Positions 9,130 through 19,413 of a DNA stretch of 64,000 bases are shown here, one piece after another. A program made the position numbers and the translations under genes. The notes under the pieces were generated by a model, which worked only from the letters and a program-made list of their open reading frames with translations, had not been told where the DNA came from and made no database searches. This DNA comes from Rhizobium sp. P32RR-XVIII (GTDB lineage Bacteria; Pseudomonadota; Alphaproteobacteria; Rhizobiales; Rhizobiaceae), in the NCBI RefSeq assembly GCF_012641395.1, contig NZ_JABAIH010000004.1:496001-560000 (forward strand), written 5' to 3'. Within the stretch, counting starts at the first letter, position 1. Every line of letters begins with the position of its first letter.

Positions 9130-10047
9130 CTAGAGATCCAGAACCCAGGTTTGACCGTTTTCCTCCGGGCCGAACATCTTATGTCTCTCTTCGGAGACAA
9201 GCCGGAAGCCAGCCTTCACGTAAATGCCGCGAGCGGCCTCCAGCACACCGTTGGTCCAGAGCGAAAGCTGGCGATATCCCTTCGCCTTGGCGAAGCGGAT
9301 GCATTCATCGACGAGCATCTTGCCGAGGCCGAGACCGCGTGCGGCCTTGTCGACATAGAGCAATCGCAGCTTGGCGATTCCATCGCCGCCATTTGTAACG
9401 AGCACCGAACCGACATTGATGCCGTCGCGCTCGGCGATCCAGCAATACTCCATCTCCGGGTCGAAATTGGCGAGGAAGCGGCCGGCCACCTCGGCGACGA
9501 GGCCTTCGAAGCGCATGTCCCAGCCATATTCCTCGGCATAGGCCTTGCCCTGGCTCTGCACGATCCAGCCGATGTCGCCGGGCCGCTGCGCGCGAATGAT
9601 CGCAGGGTTCGGCCTGCCGTTCGGGTCGAGCAGCGAGCGAATGGTCTGCATGGCGTTGACGACGCGTTGCGGCTCGCCGAGGGCAAGCACGTCGAAGCGT
9701 TCGGCAATCTGCGCATTCGAGCGGCGCCCAAGCTCCTGAAACTGCTGATGTCCCTTAGCGGTGACTTTGATGATCTGGCTGCGCAGATCGGCAGGATCGG
9801 CTTGGGTCTCGATGAGGCCGTCCGCACGAAAGCGTTTCAGGATACGGCTGAGATAGGCTGGATCGAGATGAAGGTCGCGGGCGAGCGTCACGGCGCTTAT
9901 GCCGTCATGCGAGCCGATCTCGAACAGCACCCGTGCATCCGTCAGGGTGAAGGGCGTGTCGAGATAGGCCTTGTTCAGGACACCGAGGAAATTCGTATAG
10001 AAACGGCTGAAGTCGCGCGCGGCTTCGATAAGGGCGGAATCGTGCAT
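9130..10047 (-). CDS. MarR-type regulator fused to a GNAT acetyltransferase
   Basis: This 305-residue protein has an N-terminal MarR winged helix (residues about 5-140: TLTDARVLFEIG, LDPAYLSRILKRFRADGLIE) and a C-terminal GNAT domain (about 155-300) with the acetyl-CoA loop ARGLGLGKMLV and the strand LWTNGVLEAARGIYVKAGF. The fusion is a recognised bacterial architecture (bifunctional HTH/N-acetyltransferase); the acetyl acceptor is not predictable. The perfect palindrome TTGACTGAGTCAA 40 bases before the start suggests autoregulation. Confidence 0.9.
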   Translation of the reverse strand: MHDSALIEAARDFSRFYTNFLGVLNKAYLDTPFTLTDARVLFEIGSHDGISAVTLARDLHLDPAYLSRILKRFRADGLIETQADPADLRSQIIKVTAKGHQQFQELGRRSNAQIAERFDVLALGEPQRVVNAMQTIRSLLDPNGRPNPAIIRAQRPGDIGWIVQSQGKAYAEEYGWDMRFEGLVAEVAGRFLANFDPEMEYCWIAERDGINVGSVLVTNGGDGIAKLRLLYVDKAARGLGLGKMLVDECIRFAKAKGYRQLSLWTNGVLEAARGIYVKAGFRLVSEERHKMFGPEENGQTWVLDL

Positions 10048-10086
10048 GGCAAAGTCTCCCGATAAGAGACTTTGTCCTCTATTTAG

Positions 10087-10099
10087 TTGACTGAGTCAA
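10087..10099. promoter_or_regulatory. Probable MarR-type operator
   Basis: TTGACTGAGTCAA is a perfect 13-bp palindrome around a central G, between the racemase stop and the MarR-GNAT start. Size, symmetry and position fit MarR-family sites. Binding is inferred. Confidence 0.5.
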
Positions 10100-10107
10100 G
10101 TAATTGC

Positions 10108-10827
10108 TCAGGCTGCTTCGTTTTCCTCGCTCTGCTCTTCGCCGATCGAAAAATCGACGGCAGCCTTGGCATGGATCGCAGTCGTGTCGAAGCCGGGCAG
10201 GGGCAGCTTGTTTGGATCGAGGATCAGGCAGATCTCGGTGCAGCCGAGAATGATGCTGTCTGCGCCCTTGGCGCGCTCGCGTTCGATGATCTCCATCAGC
10301 TTCGCCCGCGAACTGTCGAGGACCTTTCCGGCGCAAAGCTCGTTGAAGATGATGTCGTGAACGGTGGTGCGGTCAGCGGCCTCCGGGACCATGACGTCGA
10401 CACCCAGGCGCTTCATGCGATCCGAATAGAAGCCGTGCTCCATCGTGTAGCGCGTTGCGAGCAGCAGGGGACGCTTGCGTCCCGCAGCCTTCAACGAGCG
10501 TGCGGTCTCATCGATGATGTGGATGAGCGGAACGGAGATCCGTGAAGCCACCTGGTCGGCGATCAGATGCATGGTGTTGGTGCAGATGAGGATGCAGCGG
10601 GCGCCGGCAATCTGCAGGCGAAGCGCGGCATCGCCGAGGCGGGCAGCGGCGGCATCCCAATCCCCTGCCTTCTGCATCGCGACGATCTCTTCGAAGTTGA
10701 CCGAATGCATGACGAGTTCGGCCGAAGCCAGGCCGCCCAGGCGCTCGCGAACCATCTCGTTGACCAGACGATAATAGACCGCCGAGCTTTCAAAGCTCAT
10801 GCCGCCGATCAGGCCGATTGTCTGCAT
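10108..10827 (-). CDS. Aspartate/glutamate racemase family protein
   Basis: The 239-residue product matches the cofactor-independent Asp/Glu racemase family (YgeA type): IGLIGGMSFESSAVYY at the N-terminus, the first catalytic cysteine in ICTNTMH near residue 80 and the second in LGCTEICL near residue 190. With both cysteines present it can in principle racemize an acidic or related amino acid by two-base proton transfer. The start at 10827 matches the family N-terminus; an ATG at 10842 is a possible alternative. It is divergent from an Lrp/AsnC regulator, which suggests amino-acid-responsive control. Confidence 0.87.
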   Translation of the reverse strand: MQTIGLIGGMSFESSAVYYRLVNEMVRERLGGLASAELVMHSVNFEEIVAMQKAGDWDAAAARLGDAALRLQIAGARCILICTNTMHLIADQVASRISVPLIHIIDETARSLKAAGRKRPLLLATRYTMEHGFYSDRMKRLGVDVMVPEAADRTTVHDIIFNELCAGKVLDSSRAKLMEIIERERAKGADSIILGCTEICLILDPNKLPLPGFDTTAIHAKAAVDFSIGEEQSEENEAA

Positions 10828-10985
10828 ATTCCTTGCTCCCATCTCCCGGATTCGATTGCCCAAAGCATGCATCAGTCCTTGCGCCGAATGTTTGCATTCT
10901 TTGATCGCCTTTATAACCTGGCTCTATGACTTTGTGCGTTTTTATCATATCGTGCAAAAAATCAGCGCCAGTGTGAACTTTAGCA

Positions 10986-11450
10986 ATGCTTGATGATCGT
11001 GACCGAAAGATTCTCGACCTTCTGCAGACGGATGCCGGTATTTCCGTGAGTGTTCTCGCGGAACGGGTTGCGCTTTCGGTTTCTGCCTGCTCGCGGCGTA
11101 TTCAGCGCCTGGAGGAGAGCGGCCATATCGCCCGGCGCATCGTCGTGCTCGACCGCGAGAAGATGGGCGTGCCGACGACGGTTTTTGCGCTGATCAAGAC
11201 GGCGCATCATTCCGACGAATGGATCGAGAGCTTCCGCAGGGCGATCAGCGGCATTCCCGAAATCGTCGAAGCCCACCGGCTGACGGGAAATCAGGATTAC
11301 ATCCTGAAGATCGTCCTGCCGCGCGTCGAGCATTACGACATCATCTACAAGCAGATCGTCCGCAAGATCGAACTGTTCGAGGTCTCGGCGTCGATCTCCA
11401 TGGAGCTGTTGAAGGGCGGTACAGCCATCCCGGTCAGCTATGCCGGCTGA
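10986..11450 (+). CDS. Lrp/AsnC-family transcriptional regulator
   Basis: This 154-residue protein has an N-terminal HTH (LDDRDRKILDLLQTDAGIS, VALSVSACSRRIQRLEESGHI) and a C-terminal RAM ligand domain (residues about 65-145; VEAHRLTGNQDYILKIV, where Lrp proteins bind amino acids). It faces away from the racemase gene across about 158 A+T-rich bases, the standard position for a local regulator of amino-acid metabolism. Confidence 0.92.
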   Translation: MLDDRDRKILDLLQTDAGISVSVLAERVALSVSACSRRIQRLEESGHIARRIVVLDREKMGVPTTVFALIKTAHHSDEWIESFRRAISGIPEIVEAHRLTGNQDYILKIVLPRVEHYDIIYKQIVRKIELFEVSASISMELLKGGTAIPVSYAG

Positions 11451-11539
11451 GTCGGGCAGCTATTCCGGCCCAGCGGTTGAAACCCCTTTTACGAAGGCCG
11501 ACATCTTCCACAGCGAAATCGCGAAAGGGTAGGTATGTC

Positions 11540-12805
11540 ATGAGCGAACATCGTGTCGTCGTTGTCGGCGGCGGCTTCGGCGGGCTGCAACTCGTCAACG
11601 AGCTCAGGGGTGCGGGAGCGAAGATCACCTTGGTCGATCGCCGCAATCACCATCTTTTTCAGCCGCTGCTCTATCAGGTCGCAACGACGATCCTTTCGAC
11701 ATCCGAAATCGCCTGGCCGATCCGGCAGCTTTACAGCGATCGGCGTGACGTGACGACGCTGCTCGGCGAGGTGACCGGGGTCGACCCGACTGCCAAGGTC
11801 ATCACCTTACGGAATGGCGTGACCTTACCTTACGACACGCTGGTGCTTGCGACCGGCGCAACGCACGCCTATTTTGGACATGACGAATGGGAGCCCGTCG
11901 CGCCGGGGCTGAAGACGCTCGAGGACGCAACAACGATCCGCCGTCGCATGTTGCTCGCCTTCGAGCGGGCCGAACTGGAAAGCGATCCGGCCGTCAGGGA
12001 TGCACTGCTGACCTTCACGATCGTGGGCGCCGGCCCGACCGGGGTCGAACTGGCGGGCATCATCGCGGAGCTTGCGCATCACATCCTGCCGGAGGAATTC
12101 CGCAACATCGATACGCGCAAAACCAGGGTCGTGCTGGCGGAAGCCGGGCCGCGGGTCTTGCCGAGTTTTGCCGAGGAGCTTTCCGCTTACGCCCAGCATG
12201 CGCTGGAAAAACTCGGCGTCGAGGTTCATCTCGGAGAGATGGTGACGAACTGCACGGCTGAAGGCGTGAATATCGGCGAGCGGTTCATCCCCAGTCGGAC
12301 GATCGTATGGGCCGCCGGCGTCCAGGCGTCACCTGCCGCGAAGTGGCTTGATGTTCCGGCTGATCGGGCAGGGCGCGTGGTGGTCGAGAAGAACCTGACG
12401 GCGCCGGGCTTTCCCGATGTCTTCGTCATCGGCGATACGGCCTCGGTGAAGCGGGAGGACGGTTCGCCGGTACCCGGCATCGCGCCTGCCGCAAAGCAGC
12501 AGGGCACCTATGTGGCAAGGGTCATCCGCGCGCGGATTGCAGGGAAAACCATGGCAGCGCCGTTCCGCTACAGCCATCAGGGCAGTCTCGCGACCATCGG
12601 CAAGAGTGCGGCGATCATCGATTTTGGCAGCATCAAATTGAAGGGGTGGGTTGCCTGGTGGGTATGGGGCATCGCCCATATCTATTTCCTGATCGGGACG
12701 CGGTCGCGCTTTGCCGTTGCCTGGAACTGGCTCTGGATCTTTCTGAGCGGCAAGCACAGCGCCCGGCTGATCACCCAGAAGGAAACCATGCGCGATGATG
12801 GGTAG
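11540..12805 (+). CDS. ndh: Type II NADH:quinone dehydrogenase
   Basis: This single-subunit, non-proton-pumping flavoenzyme oxidizes NADH and passes electrons to membrane quinone. The 421-residue protein has the FAD dinucleotide fold VVVGGGFGGLQ at residues 6-16, the NADH fold TIVGAGPTGVELAG near residue 155, the FAD-contact motif VFVIGDTAS near residue 300, and a C-terminal amphipathic/hydrophobic stretch (WVAWWVWGIAHIYFLIG) that anchors it to the inner membrane. The start at 11540 is taken because the FAD motif begins within ten residues and GGGTAGG lies just upstream. It follows the Lrp gene by 89 bases on the same strand. Confidence 0.9.
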   Translation: MSEHRVVVVGGGFGGLQLVNELRGAGAKITLVDRRNHHLFQPLLYQVATTILSTSEIAWPIRQLYSDRRDVTTLLGEVTGVDPTAKVITLRNGVTLPYDTLVLATGATHAYFGHDEWEPVAPGLKTLEDATTIRRRMLLAFERAELESDPAVRDALLTFTIVGAGPTGVELAGIIAELAHHILPEEFRNIDTRKTRVVLAEAGPRVLPSFAEELSAYAQHALEKLGVEVHLGEMVTNCTAEGVNIGERFIPSRTIVWAAGVQASPAAKWLDVPADRAGRVVVEKNLTAPGFPDVFVIGDTASVKREDGSPVPGIAPAAKQQGTYVARVIRARIAGKTMAAPFRYSHQGSLATIGKSAAIIDFGSIKLKGWVAWWVWGIAHIYFLIGTRSRFAVAWNWLWIFLSGKHSARLITQKETMRDDG

Positions 12806-12895
12806 CAAAATACCGCTTTTGCCTTCTGCCTGAAATTCTGGCATGAACCTCGGCCACATCGGAGCGGGGTAACGGGGGTTGTTCATGTCCGGATT

Positions 12896-14053
12896 TTGGT
12901 CGAAAGCGGCCGGCTGTCTCATGCCGGCTGCGGTTCCGCTCGTTTTGCCGCTGGGACGGCGGTTGCAGACGAGGCTGTCGTCAACATTTCGGCCGTGAAT
13001 CCCGATGCTTCCGAGGCCGGGCCGGTGAACGGCGTAATAATCGTCACCCGCGAGGCAGAGACGCTCGAGGAGCCATTGGTGGTCAATCTGACGTTTGGCG
13101 GAAGCGCCGAAGCGGGCTCGGACTATCAGGCGCTCCCGGCATCGGTGACCATCGAACCCTATGCGGCCTTTGCACAGTTCGAGGTCGTGCCGCTTGTCGA
13201 CGGCGTCGCCGACGGCGCGGAGACAGTGGAAATCGGCCTGGGTGAGGGCGGCTATCGCGCCGGTGACGACAGCCGGGCGGAAGTGACGATCACGGATGGA
13301 GCTGGCAAGGGTGGCGATGAGGAGGTGAGCGAAGCGCCTCCTGCGGCGCTGTTGGGCACGCTCTCCGTCAGCATGGTCTTCGAAGGCAGCGGCCAGTTCA
13401 GCAACAAGCGGGACGGCACCTTTTCCAATGTGAGCCACCACCACGCGTTTCAGTACACGGTGCCGTTGCGCGGCAACTATTCGCCCGCGTCCGGCATAGC
13501 CGAGATCGATGCCCGTGAAGTGGCGGAGGCATCGGGAGTTCCGGATTTCGAGCGCTTCATCATCTGGGGACCGGCAAAGATGCTTGCGCCGCCGCCGCGC
13601 TTCTGCGGATCGGGGAAAACGCGCATTTCCGATGAGCGGACTGGCAAGGAGCTCAACGATAGCGCGCAGCTCGTGCCTTTCGTCGAGACCATAACCGGCG
13701 GCGGCGACTATCCTTCACTGGACAAGACGGTTCCCGAATACGACCTCTGCGGCGTGCTCGCCGTCTTCGATACGAAGAAAAAGCTTTACTATCTGCGGAT
13801 GGAAGGGGCCGATACCAATGTGCGGGTGATCAGCCGTCACAATGGCATCCCGATACCCGAATACAATGAACGGATTTATGGCCAGAGCGGCGATTTCCGC
13901 TCGAAGCTGATCTTCACCGACCAGCCGATCACCGGTGACGGCACAAGCGTGGAGGGCACGAAGATTTACGAGAACTTCAACGAGATCGCGAAGACGGATC
14001 CGAACAATTTTCCGCTTCGCGCCACGATCAAATGGAAAGTCTCGCAGCCATAA
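12896..14053 (+). CDS. Secreted Calx-beta domain protein, signal peptide out of frame
   Basis: The body contains a Calx-beta-type beta sandwich (residues about 25-130: ISAVNPDASEAGPVNG, GSDYQALPASVTIEP, DGAETVEIGL) and a second domain of about 230 residues that I do not recognise, with two cysteines (RFCGSG, YDLCGVL). The only start in the body frame is a TTG at 12896 with no signal peptide. In another frame, ATG 12885 (GGGGG upstream) encodes MSGFWSKAAGCLMPAAVPLV, a convincing signal peptide; joining it to the body by one missing base near 12945-12955 gives a cleavage site after GTAVA. Either a one-base deletion has inactivated the gene or the sequence has an error. Function is unknown, probably extracytoplasmic. 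Confidence 0.65.
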   Translation: MVESGRLSHAGCGSARFAAGTAVADEAVVNISAVNPDASEAGPVNGVIIVTREAETLEEPLVVNLTFGGSAEAGSDYQALPASVTIEPYAAFAQFEVVPLVDGVADGAETVEIGLGEGGYRAGDDSRAEVTITDGAGKGGDEEVSEAPPAALLGTLSVSMVFEGSGQFSNKRDGTFSNVSHHHAFQYTVPLRGNYSPASGIAEIDAREVAEASGVPDFERFIIWGPAKMLAPPPRFCGSGKTRISDERTGKELNDSAQLVPFVETITGGGDYPSLDKTVPEYDLCGVLAVFDTKKKLYYLRMEGADTNVRVISRHNGIPIPEYNERIYGQSGDFRSKLIFTDQPITGDGTSVEGTKIYENFNEIAKTDPNNFPLRATIKWKVSQP

Positions 14054-14064
14054 GCCGGATGTGA

Positions 14065-14090
14065 AAAGGGCGGCCCGGAGGCCGCCCTTT
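14065..14090. terminator. Bidirectional terminator-like hairpin
   Basis: AAAGGGCGGCC and GGCCGCCCTTT form an 11-bp stem with a four-base loop, exactly between the convergent Calx-beta gene and the alcohol dehydrogenase. The A and T ends give a short U tract in either direction. Confidence 0.75.
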
Positions 14091-14095
14091 GCGTG

Positions 14096-15142
14096 TCACG
14101 CTGCCAGCGAGGCGATATCGATGACGAAGCGGTAGCGGACGTCGCTCTTGAGTACGCGCTCGTAGGCTTCGTTGACCTGCTGAATGTTGATCTTCTCGAT
14201 CTCCGAGACGATGTTGTGCTCGCCGCAGAAGTCCAGCATTTCCTGGGTTTCCTTGATCGAGCCGATCATCGAGCCGGACAGGCTCTTGCGGCCGGGGATC
14301 AGGGCGAAGGCGTGAACCGGGATCGGATGTTCCGGGGCGCCAACGATGACCATCGAGCCATTGACCTTGAGCAGGCCGAGGTAGGCATTCCAGTCGATCG
14401 CGACGCCGGCCGTGCAGATGATCAGGTCGAAGGTGCCTGCGAGCTTCTCGAAGGTCGAGGCGTCGTTCGTGGCGTAGTATTCCTTGGCGCCGAGCTTCAG
14501 GCCGTCTTCCTTCTTCGACAGCGTCTGGGAGAGAACCGTGATATGGGCACCCATGGCGGCGCCGAGCTTCACGCCCATATGGCCGAGACCACCCATGCCG
14601 ACGATCGCGACCTTCTTGCCCGGGCCGGCATTCCAGTGACGCAGCGGCGAGTAGAGGGTGATACCGGCGCAAAGCAGCGGTGCGGAAGCGTCGAGCGGCA
14701 GGTTGTCCGGAATCGACAGGACGTAGCCTTCCTTGACGACGATCGAGTCGGAGTAGCCGCCCTGCGTGGCGGTCTTGCCGTCGACTTCGACGCTGTTGTA
14801 GGTCTGGACGAGGCCCGGCATGTAATGCTCGTTGTCGACGTCGCGGGTAGCACAGCCGACGCAGGAATCGACGAAGCAGCCGACGCCGACACGGTCGCCG
14901 ACCTTGAACTTGGTCACGGCCGAACCGACGGCCGATACGACACCGGCGATTTCATGGCCCGGGACGATCGGATAGACGGCATTCTTCCATTCGTTGCGGA
15001 CGGTATGAATGTCCGAATGGCAGATGCCGGCGAACTTGATGTCGATGACGACGTCGTCCGGGTTGGGGTCGCGGCGCTCGAAGGTAAAGGGCGTCAGCGG
15101 CTTAGATGCGTCAGTAGCGGCATAGCCTCTAGCAATAGGCAT
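14096..15142 (-). CDS. Zinc-dependent NAD(P) alcohol dehydrogenase, CAD type
   Basis: The 348-residue medium-chain dehydrogenase belongs to the cinnamyl-alcohol-dehydrogenase/YahK branch. Catalytic zinc ligands are visible in [14 protein letters not shown] and the LLCAGIT cysteine; the coenzyme fold is [14 protein letters not shown] near residue 180. It should interconvert aldehydes and alcohols with NADP(H). The structural-zinc lobe reads [19 protein letters not shown] and so lacks part of the usual four-cysteine set, a variant also known in other proteobacterial members. A divergent AraC regulator lies 200 bases away and is the probable controller. Confidence 0.9.
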   Translation of the reverse strand: MPIARGYAATDASKPLTPFTFERRDPNPDDVVIDIKFAGICHSDIHTVRNEWKNAVYPIVPGHEIAGVVSAVGSAVTKFKVGDRVGVGCFVDSCVGCATRDVDNEHYMPGLVQTYNSVEVDGKTATQGGYSDSIVVKEGYVLSIPDNLPLDASAPLLCAGITLYSPLRHWNAGPGKKVAIVGMGGLGHMGVKLGAAMGAHITVLSQTLSKKEDGLKLGAKEYYATNDASTFEKLAGTFDLIICTAGVAIDWNAYLGLLKVNGSMVIVGAPEHPIPVHAFALIPGRKSLSGSMIGSIKETQEMLDFCGEHNIVSEIEKINIQQVNEAYERVLKSDVRYRFVIDIASLAA

Positions 15143-15342
15143 GGAAAAATCCTTCTTTTCGCGGGGGTGGAGAGGATGGCGCAGTTATGCCCTACAAGCC
15201 GTCGCGGGCGTTAGAGCGATCCTCCAGCCTTTTTGCCCGATCCTGCAAAAGTGAAGGCGCGGGGTATTTGCCAAAGGCTGAATGCATTCTAGATAGGGAG
15301 CAGCCGCGCCGCCCGGCCGTCCTTCATCAGAGAGCTATCCGC

Positions 15343-16245
15343 ATGACACTGCCGTTCAACCGATATCAGGAGATCGCATCGATCGCAGCCCGGTTCGCAT
15401 CCGGCGAGGGCGAGTTCCAGACGGGCATCGAAGGGCTCGGGATTAGCCGTCGCACGACGCCGAGCGCGCCATGCCACGGCAGCTATCGCCCGTGTTTTGC
15501 GATGGTGGTTCAAGGTGCAAAGAGCGTGCAGCTCGGCACGGACACGATCAACTACGGCCCCGGCTCCTACCTCCTGACGTCGCTCTACCTGCCCGTCGTG
15601 TGGAGGGTGGTCGAGGCCAGCCCGGAGGTCCCGCACTTCTGCCTGACCTTTGCCATCAACAGCGAGAAACTGCTTGATCTGCTCAGCCGTGCGAACATCC
15701 AGCGGCCGGCAGCAACGGCCCCTGGCCAGCGCGGGATCGTCGTGAACGACGCGACGCCGCAGCTTCTCGACGCTGCTGTACGGCTGCTTCGCTTGCTCGA
15801 TAGTCCGGACGACATTCCGGCGATGGCGCCGCTGATCGAACAGGAAATCCTTTACCGCATCTTGATCGGACCGGCCGGTGACCAACTGATCAACCTGGCC
15901 ATGGCCGACAGTCACGGCAACCGGATCGCGCGTGCCATCAGCTGGCTCCGGGAGAACTTTGCAAGGACGCTGCGCATCGAGGACCTCGCCGAGCACGTCA
16001 ATATGAGCGTCTCGTCCTTCCATCATCACTTCAAGGCAATAACGGCGATGACGCCTGTGCAATACCAGAAGCAGCTTCGCCTGCACGAGGCGCGGCGGCT
16101 GATGCTGATCGAGAGACTGGATGCCGGTACCGCCGGTCACCGCGTCGGCTACCAGAGCCCGTCGCAGTTCAGCCGGGAGTACAGCCGCCTCTACGGCCTG
16201 TCGCCGGCACGCGATGTCGATGCCGTGCTGAGCGCTGCCGAATAA
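15343..16245 (+). CDS. AraC-family transcriptional regulator
   Basis: This 300-residue regulator has an N-terminal AraC_N-type sensory half (residues about 20-170, with CFAMVVQGAKSV and YLLTSLYLPV) and a C-terminal double HTH (about 200-295: LRIEDLAEHVNMSVSSFHHH, then VGYQSPSQFSREYSRLYG). The start at 15343 (MTLPFNRYQE) fits the family; the upstream extension to 15187 is not family-like. Divergent orientation to the alcohol dehydrogenase suggests aldehyde- or alcohol-responsive activation of that gene. Confidence 0.9.
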   Translation: MTLPFNRYQEIASIAARFASGEGEFQTGIEGLGISRRTTPSAPCHGSYRPCFAMVVQGAKSVQLGTDTINYGPGSYLLTSLYLPVVWRVVEASPEVPHFCLTFAINSEKLLDLLSRANIQRPAATAPGQRGIVVNDATPQLLDAAVRLLRLLDSPDDIPAMAPLIEQEILYRILIGPAGDQLINLAMADSHGNRIARAISWLRENFARTLRIEDLAEHVNMSVSSFHHHFKAITAMTPVQYQKQLRLHEARRLMLIERLDAGTAGHRVGYQSPSQFSREYSRLYGLSPARDVDAVLSAAE

Positions 16246-16323
16246 ACGGCGCGTGTCCTGCGAAAAATTTGTCCTTCGGGTCTCCGCCAGACTATTGACG
16301 GGGGAGCGCTTCTGCGCGATAAA

Positions 16324-16356
16324 CCCATACGAACCGTACCGTACGGTACGTATGGG
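16324..16356. promoter_or_regulatory. 33-bp palindromic operator of the TetR gene
   Basis: The two arms pair at 15 of 16 positions around a central C at 16340 (outer arms CCCATACG/CGTATGGG, inner arms ACCGTAC/GTACGGT). It ends at the GGGGGAG ribosome site of the TetR gene, so a bound repressor would block both transcription and translation start. Identification as the TetR site rests on position and symmetry. Confidence 0.7.
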
Positions 16357-16369
16357 GGAGTGCTTAATC

Positions 16370-18180
<1,811 letters not shown>

Positions 18181-18205
18181 GCCTTAAAAGTCTACCGAAT
18201 AAGAG

Positions 18206-18234
18206 GAAGCCGGGCATGTCCCGGCTTCTTTTTT
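18206..18234 (+). terminator. Rho-independent terminator of ilvC
   Basis: GAAGCCGGG and CCCGGCTTC form a perfect 9-bp stem with a five-base loop, followed by six T residues. Confidence 0.9.
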
Positions 18235-18459
18235 GTGTGATTTTCCGGGATCTAAGCCCGTTTTGGGCCTGAACTGCGGACAAAATGGGCAACGACAAGT
18301 TGACGCGGGTGATCAAGCTGATGCATCCTCGCCGGCAAATGACTGGCTTTTGGCTTGAGCGGGGGGCTCAGCAGAGGGACCCGGGCGTACCCACGCCCCA
18401 TGTGGCAGTCATCGATCGCAGGGCATGCAGTACGTTCTGGATTTCCGGGGGATGGGACT

Positions 18460-19413
18460 GTGAAGCGAAATGCATCGAATTTTCTGACGTTGGCCGCCGT
18501 TGCGACCCTACTTGCGGCATTTCCGTCGGTGGCGGCCGACCTGACAATCTCCGCGCCGAACTGGCCTTCGGGGCAGGCGACAGCCAACATCCTGAAGGTC
18601 GGCATCGAAAAGACCTTCGGGCTGCAGGTCGATGTGCAGGCCATGGGGACGATGACTTCGTTCGTCGGGATGGAGACCGGCAAGGTCGATGTCCAGCCGG
18701 AGGTGTGGCGGCCGAATTTCGACGACCTCGTCAAGAAGTACGTCGATGAGAAGGGCGAGGTGACGCTGAGCAACAAGAGCGTCGCCGCCTGGCAAGGCTT
18801 GTGCGCGACCGCAGCGGCGGCGAAGACCATCAAGTCGGTCGCCGACCTCACCGATCCCGAAAAGACGAAGGTACTGGATACCGACGGCGACGGCCGGGGC
18901 GAGATGTGGATCGGCGCTCCCACCTGGCTTTCGACTGGAATCGAGCGGGTGAGGGCGAACAGCTACGGCTACGCGTCGAACCTGACCCTCGTCGAGGCGG
19001 AGGAAGAGGTTGCGATGGCGGCCGTCGATGCGGCCGTGGCGACCGATCGGCCGATGGTGTTCTATTGCTATGCGCCGCACCACGTTTTCCAGCTACACGA
19101 ACTGACCAGGCTCGAGGAGCCTGCGCATGATCCGGCGAAATGGAAACTGGTGTCCGCGCAAGACCCGCTCTGGATCAGCAAGTCGAGCGCTACCACCGCC
19201 TGGGACGCGGCGCACTTCCAGATCGCCTACGCGTCGACTTTTGCGAAGAAGCGTCCCGAGATCGCGCAATTCCTCGATAAGGTAGATTTCTCCTCCGACG
19301 AGGTGACAGGGATGAGTTATGCGCTCGGCGTCGAGCGTCAGGCGCCGCTCGACTATGCGAAAAAATGGGTCGAGAAAAATGCCGCGCGCGTTGAGGGGTG
19401 GGCAAAACAATGA
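18460..19413 (+). CDS. Glycine betaine/choline-type ABC substrate-binding protein
   Basis: This 317-residue periplasmic protein starts with a signal peptide (VKRNASNF, hydrophobic core, cleavage near SVAA-DL around residue 26) and follows the OpuAC/ProX fold: ISAPNWPSGQATANILKVG, then VDVQPEVWRPNF, and WIGAPTWLSTG. No permease or ATPase is adjacent, so it would have to serve a transporter elsewhere or act as an orphan receptor. A GTG start at 18460 is chosen for its GGGG site and immediate signal peptide. Its stop overlaps the transpeptidase start (ATGA), so the two are translationally coupled. Confidence 0.85.
   Translation: MKRNASNFLTLAAVATLLAAFPSVAADLTISAPNWPSGQATANILKVGIEKTFGLQVDVQAMGTMTSFVGMETGKVDVQPEVWRPNFDDLVKKYVDEKGEVTLSNKSVAAWQGLCATAAAAKTIKSVADLTDPEKTKVLDTDGDGRGEMWIGAPTWLSTGIERVRANSYGYASNLTLVEAEEEVAMAAVDAAVATDRPMVFYCYAPHHVFQLHELTRLEEPAHDPAKWKLVSAQDPLWISKSSATTAWDAAHFQIAYASTFAKKRPEIAQFLDKVDFSSDEVTGMSYALGVERQAPLDYAKKWVEKNAARVEGWAKQ

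Noticed and set aside
12885..12960. Programmed -1 frameshift joining the signal peptide to the Calx-beta body
   Set aside because: No X-XXY-YYZ slippery heptamer or following stem is visible in the right frame; a deletion or sequence error is simpler.
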